From assembly GCF_017873625.1 (NCBI RefSeq), contig NZ_JAGGKL010000001.1, forward strand, positions 211,001 to 275,000: a DNA stretch of 64,000 bases, given 5' to 3'. The position numbers and the translations under genes were made by a program. Position 1 is the first letter of the stretch, and every line of letters begins with the position of its first letter. Source of the stretch: Methanobacterium petrolearium (lineage in GTDB: Archaea; Methanobacteriota; Methanobacteria; Methanobacteriales; Methanobacteriaceae). Positions 41,190 to 48,316 of the stretch are shown here, one piece after another. The notes under the pieces are model-generated. The model ran no database searches, was not told the DNA's origin, and saw only the letters and a list, made by a program, of their open reading frames with translations.

Positions 41190-41798
41190 TCAAAACCCTA
41201 TTAGAATATAGATCTGGATAGCAGTTAAAAAATAACCCAAAACCGTCCCGGTGATAAGCTGGGATGCACTATGTCTTTTCAGGTAGAATCTGCTCCAAAT
41301 TACAGGAGGAACCAGTAAATTGAATAGGAATCCAGGCCATCCGAACAGGTAAATCATTGCAGTTGCCGGACCAGCAATGCCCATGGCGTGTATGCTGATC
41401 TTCCAGAACAAACTGAACAATAACACCACAATGGTGTTGGTAAGGTAACAGAACATTAAGACTGTAGTCAGTTGCGGTGCTCCTATTATGTACAGGACCA
41501 CAAACCCTATAATGTAGGCGAAGATCACCAGTAACAGGGGATAAATCCTATCTTGCCGGTTGGGCATGTCCACTTCCAGGTTATTCTTTTTTATCCACAA
41601 AAAACTGGTTATAATGGGCATCAGACTTACAAAAAAGATGCTGACAGCAGAAAACCATAACCATTCCCCACCAGACAACACCGTGTAATTGATCAACAGA
41701 AATACAGGAATAGCCACAAATGAGGGGTTAGTTAGAGTGGATATGTTATTGGCAAGTTTTTCTTTAAACTGTGTTTGATTTTGATTAGAACTGGCCAT
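41190..41798 (-). CDS. PAP2-like membrane phosphatase
   Basis: A 202-residue membrane protein with five or six helices. KISIHAMGIAGPATAM and RFYLKRHSASQLITGTVLG resemble motifs 2 and 3 of the type 2 phosphatidic acid phosphatases (S-x-H and R-x5-H), with the usual final Asp replaced by Gln. KKNNLEVDMPNRQDR may be the first motif. Likely substrates are polyprenyl or phospholipid phosphates. Catalytic completeness is uncertain. Confidence 0.65.
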   Translation of the reverse strand: MASSNQNQTQFKEKLANNISTLTNPSFVAIPVFLLINYTVLSGGEWLWFSAVSIFFVSLMPIITSFLWIKKNNLEVDMPNRQDRIYPLLLVIFAYIIGFVVLYIIGAPQLTTVLMFCYLTNTIVVLLFSLFWKISIHAMGIAGPATAMIYLFGWPGFLFNLLVPPVIWSRFYLKRHSASQLITGTVLGYFLTAIQIYILIGF

Positions 41799-41895
41799 GC
41801 AAATCTCGTGTATAATGTTTTTTAGGTTATATCCTCTTTAAAAATAGTAACTAATAAAATATTCTCATTGACTTATAGAAGGAGGGGTCCTGATT

Positions 41896-42336
41896 TTATT
41901 CAACATAAATGCGGAAAGTGTAGTTGCCACAGTTCCGGGAGGCAGTAGCCAATTTTTCTGTGTTTTCAGGGTCCAGTTCACCGGCCAGGACTTCCCCACC
42001 TAGCTGGTTTTCTTCGGTAAAAAGGTAATCCCCACCCGGCAATTGTTCGTCGAGAAAACAGGAGGCAATCCTTCCAGCACTTCTTACACTGGCCTGGCTG
42101 TTGTTCCCTGATTTTAGAATGGATGATATGGTGTCTAAAACAGACCTCCCATTACCATCTTTATATTGAACCATCAAATCCATGGTATCCTGGGCTTTCT
42201 GGGTGAACTGGATTTGGGAGTGGGATTCAGGAGGTACAGCAAGGTTACTAATTCCTAAAAGAACAATCATAACTGGTATTAAAGCTAGAACCGCATCCAG
42301 GGTGTAAGCAAATCCCTTTTCATCCATACCTCTCAC
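41896..42336 (-). CDS. Type IV pilin-like or pseudopilin-like secreted small protein
   Basis: A protein of about 146 residues. The N-terminus DEKGFAYTLDAVLALIPVMIVLLGI looks like an archaeal type IV pilin leader: a short charged leader, Gly before Phe at the cut, then a hydrophobic helix with an acidic residue. The rest is soluble with Cys residues (SCFLDEQLPGGDY, NCGNYTFRIYVE). No peptidase or pilus ATPase gene lies nearby. The frame starts at GTG 42336; ATG 42327 is equally possible. Function is inferred from the leader alone. Confidence 0.6.
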   Translation of the reverse strand: MRGMDEKGFAYTLDAVLALIPVMIVLLGISNLAVPPESHSQIQFTQKAQDTMDLMVQYKDGNGRSVLDTISSILKSGNNSQASVRSAGRIASCFLDEQLPGGDYLFTEENQLGGEVLAGELDPENTEKLATASRNCGNYTFRIYVE

Positions 42337-42407
42337 AGTTAATTTAGTGACTCCTTGATTATTTTATTAAACTACCATCAGCGTAATTCTACAATTTATT
42401 GTAATTC

Positions 42408-43772
42408 CTATTGATTTTCCCTTATTCTTTCTACAACTTTGTCTTTTTTAAGAATTGCTTCATGGGCTGCTTTTTCTACTTTTTGCTTCATTTCTTCAAA
42501 GTCCTCGGGCTGCACATCTCCCACAAATTTCTTGATCTTGGTGTAGGCTGCTTCACGGAAAAGTGGTTTCAACTCTGTTTCCCCCTGTTCACCTACCAGT
42601 CGGGGAATTCCAGTATCATCTACCTCCCCTATCTGGCCTATTTTAACACCAACTCCGGAAATTGTATTTTCTACTTCACGTGCCACATTTTCCGGGGCTA
42701 TGATCATCAATGAATCTACAGAAACACCTAAAGGGTCGATATCCAGGTTTTCCAGCATCTCCAGAACTTTGGGGTTTACCAGTTTTCGTATTTCATCCTC
42801 CCAGAAAGCCAATCCCAATCCTGTGGTTTGGGATATCTCATGAGCATCACCCCTGAGTCCGCCGTTGGTCACATCAGTCATGGCATGTACTTCTGGAAGC
42901 AAACCTGCCTGTAGTATGGCATCTGAAGCCTGTATGAAGCTGATGTCCATGGTCTCCCATACCACGTCAAAAAGACCATGATATAGGGCGGTGGTGGTTA
43001 TGGTTCCCCCTCCTGAACCTTCAGTTAGTAGGATCACATCACCGGCCTCGGCTCGTTTCCTGGCAGTGGGTGGATGTGGTGATATTCCCACTGTACCTAC
43101 GGCACTGACCAACCTGTCTCCCAGGACCATGTCTCCACCTATTCGGAGGGTGCTTCCTGCTACCAGGGGCACTCCAGTTAGTTCTGACACAGCACAGACT
43201 CCTGCCGTGTAATCGAAGAGTTTTCCCACTTCTCCGTCATCTGCAAGGTGCAGGTCACTTAAGATGGCCACTGGCTGGGAGCCCATGACACAAACATCCC
43301 GCATGGATGCTCTGGCCACATGAAAACCGCCCAAAAATGGGTATTCACTCAGTCGGGAGTGTATTCCATCCACTGCAGTGGTTATGTATACTTCTTCTGC
43401 TCCGGCGGGTGCCTTAACAACTCCTCCGTCATCCTGGGCTGTGGGGTTTATGAAGGCATCGGTGTGACTGCTTTTCACGATTTCAGCGATTTGACGGTGA
43501 ACAAAGAAGTCTCCTGCACCTCGAGAACCCACACCCATCTTTCCCATACCTATTCCTGATTTAGGGTAATTTATGAGGTTTTTCAGGGATTCATCAGGGT
43601 GTTCCTCGATTTTCAGAGTGTATTTAACTTCATCAAGCACCGCCTCTGCCATCTGGTTAGCCTGTTGGGGGGAAATGTCTTTAAATTCTAATATTTTATT
43701 CTGGAGACTTTTTTGAACGGATTCTTCGTCACCATCTACCAGGGCGCGCCTGGTGAAACCTTCTATATCCAC
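42408..43772 (-). CDS. AIR-synthase-related protein (PurM/HypE/SelD fold)
   Basis: A 454-residue ATP-grasp-free PurM-superfamily enzyme. The N-terminal 80 residues are helical and specific to the archaeal family. The core has GVGSRGAGDFFVH, DDGGVVKAP, ITTAVDGIHS (metal-binding Asp), GGFHVARASMRDVCVMGSQPVAIL and MTDVTNGGLRGDAHEISQ (the D-x-T-x-G-G-L motif shared with HypE and SelD). It presumably phosphorylates or dehydrates a small molecule with ATP; the substrate is not known. It starts at GTG with AAGGTG as ribosome binding site and lies 68 bases after hisH. Confidence 0.82.
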   Translation of the reverse strand: MDIEGFTRRALVDGDEESVQKSLQNKILEFKDISPQQANQMAEAVLDEVKYTLKIEEHPDESLKNLINYPKSGIGMGKMGVGSRGAGDFFVHRQIAEIVKSSHTDAFINPTAQDDGGVVKAPAGAEEVYITTAVDGIHSRLSEYPFLGGFHVARASMRDVCVMGSQPVAILSDLHLADDGEVGKLFDYTAGVCAVSELTGVPLVAGSTLRIGGDMVLGDRLVSAVGTVGISPHPPTARKRAEAGDVILLTEGSGGGTITTTALYHGLFDVVWETMDISFIQASDAILQAGLLPEVHAMTDVTNGGLRGDAHEISQTTGLGLAFWEDEIRKLVNPKVLEMLENLDIDPLGVSVDSLMIIAPENVAREVENTISGVGVKIGQIGEVDDTGIPRLVGEQGETELKPLFREAAYTKIKKFVGDVQPEDFEEMKQKVEKAAHEAILKKDKVVERIRENQ

Positions 43773-43840
43773 ACTTACACCTTCTTATGTATTACGAATA
43801 TATAAATTTTTCTTACTCTTGTTGTGTGTAAAAAATATCA

Positions 43841-44449
43841 TCAAACTCGTTTAAGGAAGTTTTTCAGTATTTTCAGACCAATTGCACCGCTTTTTTCCGG
43901 ATGGAACTGGGTGGCAAATACATTGTCCTGGACCACCACTGCTGGAACATCCACACCATAATCAACGGTTGCAACCACTATTTCATCATCATCTGGTTGC
44001 ACATAATAGGAGTGGACAAAATACATGTAATCACTGCCTACTCCCTTAAGTAAGGGTGATTTCTTTTTTATGTTAAGCTTATTCCAGCCCATATGGGGAA
44101 CCTTCAGGCCCTCATTTTTTAGAGTTCCTGGGAATCGAGCTACCTTTCCTGGGAATATGTCCAGTCCTTCCACTCCAGGATTTTCTTCACTTTCACTAAA
44201 AAGAACTTGCAGACCTAAACAAACTCCTAAAAATGGTTTTTCATCGCGAATATGCTGATAAATAACTTCTTTATATTTGGTTAGGTTTTGCATGGCAGTT
44301 CCGAAGGCACCTACACCGGGGAGGATCATTACATCTGCTTTTCCCAGTTCTTTCTTATCGTGGGTAACCAGGACCTCAGCACCAACATGCTGGAAGCCGT
44401 TGCGGATGCTTTTCAGATTTCCGCTGCCATAATCGATAATAGCTATCAT
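43841..44449 (-). CDS. hisH: Imidazole glycerol phosphate synthase, glutaminase subunit
   Basis: Class I glutamine amidotransferase (202 residues) that supplies ammonia to HisF in histidine synthesis. Visible marks are DYGSGNLKSIRNGF, the oxyanion and nucleophile region GVCLGLQVLF, VPHMGWN, YFVHSYYV and the His-Glu pair in ATQFHPEKSG. It begins nine bases after the cfbD stop, so the two are in one operon although the pathways are unrelated. hisF is not in the window. Confidence 0.97.
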   Translation of the reverse strand: MIAIIDYGSGNLKSIRNGFQHVGAEVLVTHDKKELGKADVMILPGVGAFGTAMQNLTKYKEVIYQHIRDEKPFLGVCLGLQVLFSESEENPGVEGLDIFPGKVARFPGTLKNEGLKVPHMGWNKLNIKKKSPLLKGVGSDYMYFVHSYYVQPDDDEIVVATVDYGVDVPAVVVQDNVFATQFHPEKSGAIGLKILKNFLKRV

Positions 44450-44458
44450 AGTTTTAGA

Positions 44459-45526
44459 TTATAATTTTTCCCTTAAAACAGTTCCGAAATCTGAAGAAAC
44501 GATTTTATCAGTCCCTAAAGTTTTCGCATGAGCATCCAGTTCAGTAACCACCCAATTATACCCTAAATCCTTAAGTGGTTCCACCAATCTCGGACCATCA
44601 GTAATTGCAATGGATTTACACTTCAATTTCTCAATGGGCAGAGCATGGGGAACTCCTGCGACCACCACCCAGTCAAAATTGTTTTTTTCCAGGAAATCTA
44701 CTGCTTCTATTCCAGTTACAGGATATTCATCCAACCCACCCGTTACAAAATCGACCACAATACCTTCTTTATCCAGTTCCCTCTGGATATTATGGGCATG
44801 TTGCCTGATACGGGGAAGTCCAATTTCTGTATCTAGATTGGCAATTGTGGTAGGCTGGTTTTCAGGATAGATATCTTGGAAAGATATTTTTAAGATATCT
44901 GAAAAAAGATATGAGGTTTCTTTCTTGGCATTAAGTACAATGGCTATTTTATCCCCATTTGCAAAGGCATCCAGAAGTATCTGAGCTACTTCTCCCTTAT
45001 CATCCCCATAAGAAGGTGCTATATACTTTCCCTGGGCCATTCCCCTGGTTTTTTCGATTTCAGTGGCCTTTTTAAGCATTCTGCTTTGTCTTTCGGTTTC
45101 CTCATGGGGGATCACGCCTTTCCGTTCTGCTGCCTCTAAAACAGCTATTGCTCCTTCTGTGTTATCTCCCTCACTTAAACCACCATGAGACTCCACAGTC
45201 AAAACTGTGGCTGATATATTGGCGTTGTTAACAGCGTCGTCCATGTCTTCTCCGATGATCATACTGGCACAGGTGCCAACCACGCCCACCAGCTGGGGAT
45301 GGAACAGTTCTTCTGCTTCTTTTAGGGTTTCTTCCAGTTTTTCTGAGGCTCCGAAGATGAAGTCATTTTCAGACATGGCAGTGGTAACCACCCTCACACC
45401 ATCATTTTCCAAAAGACGGCCGGTACGGAAACAACAGCCGTGAGGGCCATGTAAGACTATTACATCAGCATTTAAGTCTCTTAAGGTGTAAAGTGACGCG
45501 GCAATGGGGCTAGGTCTTGGATGCAA
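44459..45526 (-). CDS. cfbD: Ni-sirohydrochlorin a,c-diamide reductive cyclase, catalytic subunit
   Basis: NifD-like subunit of the nitrogenase-like CfbCD complex, which reduces Ni-sirohydrochlorin a,c-diamide by six electrons and closes the lactam ring to 15,17(3)-seco-F430-17(3)-acid in F430 synthesis. The 355-residue protein has cluster-binding Cys candidates in HGPHGCCFRTGR and VGVVGTCASM. It starts at TTG, seven bases after a strong GAGGTGA. CfbB of the preceding step is at the left end of the window; the reductase subunit cfbC is not seen. hisH follows in the same operon. Confidence 0.93.
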   Translation of the reverse strand: MHPRPSPIAASLYTLRDLNADVIVLHGPHGCCFRTGRLLENDGVRVVTTAMSENDFIFGASEKLEETLKEAEELFHPQLVGVVGTCASMIIGEDMDDAVNNANISATVLTVESHGGLSEGDNTEGAIAVLEAAERKGVIPHEETERQSRMLKKATEIEKTRGMAQGKYIAPSYGDDKGEVAQILLDAFANGDKIAIVLNAKKETSYLFSDILKISFQDIYPENQPTTIANLDTEIGLPRIRQHAHNIQRELDKEGIVVDFVTGGLDEYPVTGIEAVDFLEKNNFDWVVVAGVPHALPIEKLKCKSIAITDGPRLVEPLKDLGYNWVVTELDAHAKTLGTDKIVSSDFGTVLREKL

Positions 45527-45552
45527 TTATATTTCACCTCTAATTTCATGAT

Positions 45553-45611
45553 CCGCAGTTTAGCGGTTTTTTGTTACAAATATTAAACTCATATGGGATG
45601 TTGGATCCCAT
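45553..45611. promoter_or_regulatory. cfbD upstream inverted repeats
   Basis: Two structures lie before cfbD. ATGGGAT (45593-45599) and ATCCCAT (45605-45611) form a perfect inverted repeat with a five-base spacer, 67-85 bases from the TTG start. CCGC (45553-45556) and GCGG (45563-45566) can form a small hairpin in the likely leader. A TATA-like taatatt at 45577-45585 lies between them, so the first repeat would sit just upstream of the promoter. Control of F430 synthesis is inferred from position. Confidence 0.45.
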
Positions 45612-45833
45612 CACATATAATCATCTATTCATTCATTAAATCTTTGATTCATTCATAATCTACATTGTTGTTGTAAGCATCCCATTCACATAATCATATA
45701 ACCAACCAGACTATAAGTTAATCTTGCACAATGTAATGGTAGATCAGTAAGTGGTCTGATTCTAAATCTAATACTTTTACATGCTCACAGGGGATTTATG
45801 GAAGATTAATTGATTATAATCATGGGGATAAGA

Positions 45834-46574
45834 ATGAACAGGGAAACAGGGGCTTTAATCACGTTAACATTAGTCATTATCATTTTGGGAATATTCACAA
45901 GCTCAAATAGCCCATCATTCCATTTCAATGAATCTTTCAATGGTAATTCTACTCCAACAGAAGCTAATAACGTTATTTCATCGGTTAAATTCCTCGGAGA
46001 ACGCAATTATGGTTTCGTAGTCCGTTATGGGCCATATGGAAATATTTATTCGCCAGTCAAGGTTGCCTACGTGGTGGGAGTCCACCCCCAGGAAGTTCAA
46101 GCCCACCAGGCAATGAAAACAGTTATCAGCAGTGAAAAATCATTAAAACACTGTTATTATGTTTATGAAATCACTGTCACCAAAAGTAGAGATGATTACG
46201 CCAAAGGACGGATTCACGGACAACAACTGGCCCTTGACTATGCAGTACCAGATATCAAGAAAATGAACTATAATCTGGTGATAGATGTTCACTCCACCAA
46301 AGGAGATTATCCTGAAACCAGATTTATTTCTGTCCCTGCAGATGATAGTCGTTCCCTATATCTGGCCCACCTGATTGTTAATAAAATATCTTGGCTCGTG
46401 TTTTACCTCCCTCCATTTGATGGTGGGCCTACCAGTGGTCCATATGTAACAATACCCATAATAAAATCAGGAACACCTGCAATGGTTTATGAAACCTACA
46501 CTTACGCATCATTCAACGAAACAATGGAACATGCCAAGGAATTTGCAAGTGTGGTTGATAATTTATCACTATAA
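45834..46574 (+). CDS. Membrane-anchored protein with M14-type metal-site pattern
   Basis: A 246-residue protein with an N-terminal hydrophobic anchor (residues 7-23) and an extracellular domain. GVHPQEVQAH (His84, Glu87), VIDVHSTKG (His153) and MVYETYTY (Glu220) follow the order H-x-x-E ... H ... E of the M14/AstE-aspartoacylase metallohydrolases. The overall identity to known enzymes cannot be judged here. ATG 45834 is selected since GGGG lies six bases before it; TTG 45810 and ATG 45822 are also in frame. A 42-bp tandem repeat begins right after its stop. Confidence 0.6.
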   Translation: MNRETGALITLTLVIIILGIFTSSNSPSFHFNESFNGNSTPTEANNVISSVKFLGERNYGFVVRYGPYGNIYSPVKVAYVVGVHPQEVQAHQAMKTVISSEKSLKHCYYVYEITVTKSRDDYAKGRIHGQQLALDYAVPDIKKMNYNLVIDVHSTKGDYPETRFISVPADDSRSLYLAHLIVNKISWLVFYLPPFDGGPTSGPYVTIPIIKSGTPAMVYETYTYASFNETMEHAKEFASVVDNLSL

Positions 46575-46575
46575 C

Positions 46576-46738
46576 ATAGAAAAGGAAAGTATTGTAGAAA
46601 CAGAAGGTAGTATTAGCATAGAAATGGAAAGTATTGTAGAAACAGAAGGTAGTATTAGCATAGAAATGGAAAGTATTGTAGAAACAGAAGGTAGTATTAG
46701 CATAGAAAAGGAAAGTATTGGGAAACAGATGTAGTATT
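46576..46738 (+). repeat. Tandem 42-bp repeat, three full copies and one partial
   Basis: Units start at 46576, 46618 and 46660 and differ only at one base or so (GAAAAGG or GAAATGG); a shortened, altered fourth copy ends at 46738. Each unit is built from two related halves of about 21 bases. One plus-strand frame is open across all copies and would read IEMESIVETEGSIS per unit, because 42 is divisible by three. It lies between the M14-like gene stop and sfsA. Too few, too short and without spacers to be a CRISPR array. Confidence 0.9.
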
Positions 46739-46766
46739 AGATGGAAAAGCCGTTTAGGGTGAATTA

Positions 46767-47510
46767 TTGAAAATAGATAATATCATTGAAGGAAACTTCC
46801 AGGAAAGACCCAACCGTTTCACAGTGGTCTTTGAAACAGATGGTGTGAATAAAAAAGCCCATTTACGAGACCCCGGCCGACTGAAGGAATTACTGTTACC
46901 TGAAGCTAAATTACTCCTCCGTCCTGCAGATAATGTTGCAAACCGCAAAACAAAATACGATGTTATTGCCGTTGAATGTGAAGGCATCTGGGTGCTTATA
47001 AACTCTGGTTTTCACAGTGATCTGGCAGCAGAACTCATTGAATCTGGAGTCGTGCCGGAATTTTCAGATTACACTGTAGAAAAAAGGGAATATACATTTG
47101 GAAACAGTAGAATTGATTTTCTTCTGGCATCTGGAGAAAATGTAGAGAAAGAAGAGCATAAAAAATCTGATAGGATGCTTCTGGAAGTGAAGGGATGCAC
47201 TTTAGTTGAAGAGGGGCACGCTAAATTCCCTGATGCACCCACCATTCGGGGAAAAAGGCACCTGGAAGAGCTTATTAAAGCTAAAAATCAGGGGATGGAT
47301 TCTGCTGTGCTTTTTTTAATCCCCAGGGATGATCCTCAAATATTTTCACCTAACTGGGAGATGGATCCAGAATTTTCAGGTACACTGGAACAGGCAAAAA
47401 AACAGAAGGTACTGATTATTGCCTATGCTTTCAGTGTTGATTACCATGACCATGAATTAGAACTAAAACCCTTAAAAAAAGTAGAAATAAAGGTTAAAGT
47501 TGAGATTTAA
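46767..47510 (+). CDS. sfsA: SfsA nuclease-family protein
   Basis: A 247-residue member of the SfsA family, which has an OB-like N-terminal domain (RPNRFTVVFETDGVNKKAHLRDPGRLKELLLPEA) and a PD-(D/E)xK nuclease-like C-terminal domain with SRIDFLLA, LEVKGCTLVEEGHAKFPDAPTIRGKRHLEEL. DNA and RNA hydrolysis has been reported for bacterial homologues. It starts at TTG, with AGGGTGA four bases before it. Here the N-terminus is normal, so the repeat upstream does not enter the protein. Confidence 0.94.
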   Translation: MKIDNIIEGNFQERPNRFTVVFETDGVNKKAHLRDPGRLKELLLPEAKLLLRPADNVANRKTKYDVIAVECEGIWVLINSGFHSDLAAELIESGVVPEFSDYTVEKREYTFGNSRIDFLLASGENVEKEEHKKSDRMLLEVKGCTLVEEGHAKFPDAPTIRGKRHLEELIKAKNQGMDSAVLFLIPRDDPQIFSPNWEMDPEFSGTLEQAKKQKVLIIAYAFSVDYHDHELELKPLKKVEIKVKVEI

Positions 47511-47563
47511 ACCTTGAATTATTGAAAAAAAGTTAGGATTTAAATTAAGAAAGTGGGTAAGAT

Positions 47564-48265
47564 CTAAGGATCTTCAACGACCTTTCTTGCCGTTTCAAGG
47601 AGTATTTGAGAAAATTCTTCAGGTAAGTCAGCCATGGGCACGTGAGATGAGGGTAACTCAATGTAAGTCCATCGTTTTTTGTCGGTATCAATTTTTCTTT
47701 TGACAACCTCCGTAACAATGCCAAATTCGCTTTTTGTGCATAGAATATATGTTTTAGGTAATGATCTTATTTTCTGTGCATCAAACTGTAATTTTTCCAC
47801 GTAAGGTGCAACTGCTTCCAGTCCAGAAAATGACAGAGGGTTGTGTCCACTGGAATTAATAATGTCAAAGAGTGATTCCCCAGGATCAGGGAATGCAGCG
47901 TCCAAATAAACTAAATGCTTGATTCTTTCGGGTATTTTGGAAGCAACACCGGTAATTATCATCCCCCCATAACTGTGACCCACTAGTATCACATTTTTCA
48001 GATCATTTTCAGTGATGATGCTGCAAATTTGTTGGATGTGTTCGGTTAGATTACTATGATGTTCATCCTTTAATGTAGGGGCAAAAACACGGTAATCATG
48101 TATTTCAAGATCTGGAATAATACTGTCCCATATTTTACCTCCTAAAAGGCCACCTGGGGGATAATCGTTACTTTTAACAAGTTTATTCCATGTATCTGTG
48201 GACATATTACCACCATGCACCAGAACATAGCTTACTACCGGAGCATCTTTTTTGGACCTTTTCAT
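47564..48265 (-). CDS. Alpha/beta hydrolase
   Basis: A 233-residue alpha/beta-hydrolase fold protein. The oxyanion loop is VLVHGGNMSTDTW, the nucleophile elbow is VGHSYGGMI (Ser about residue 96), an acid in KSEFGI and the catalytic His in LPSSHVPMADLPEEF. The pattern resembles salicylate-type plant esterases and their bacterial relatives. Substrate unknown. GAGGAGA precedes the ATG. It follows the P-type ATPase gene by 51 bases. Confidence 0.85.
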   Translation of the reverse strand: MKRSKKDAPVVSYVLVHGGNMSTDTWNKLVKSNDYPPGGLLGGKIWDSIIPDLEIHDYRVFAPTLKDEHHSNLTEHIQQICSIITENDLKNVILVGHSYGGMIITGVASKIPERIKHLVYLDAAFPDPGESLFDIINSSGHNPLSFSGLEAVAPYVEKLQFDAQKIRSLPKTYILCTKSEFGIVTEVVKRKIDTDKKRWTYIELPSSHVPMADLPEEFSQILLETARKVVEDP

Positions 48266-48316
48266 TTGAATTATCTCCTCTACTTAAACCCTTATTTTCA
48301 AGGTTAAAACCCTTAT

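Noticed and set aside
46489..46734. 81-codon plus-strand frame covering the 42-bp repeats
   Set aside because: Its first part overlaps the M14-like gene in another frame, it has no ribosome binding site, and only the repeats are open. Listed as a repeat instead.
46576..46738. Possible CRISPR array
   Set aside because: The 42-bp units are contiguous, without unique spacers, and no cas gene is present.
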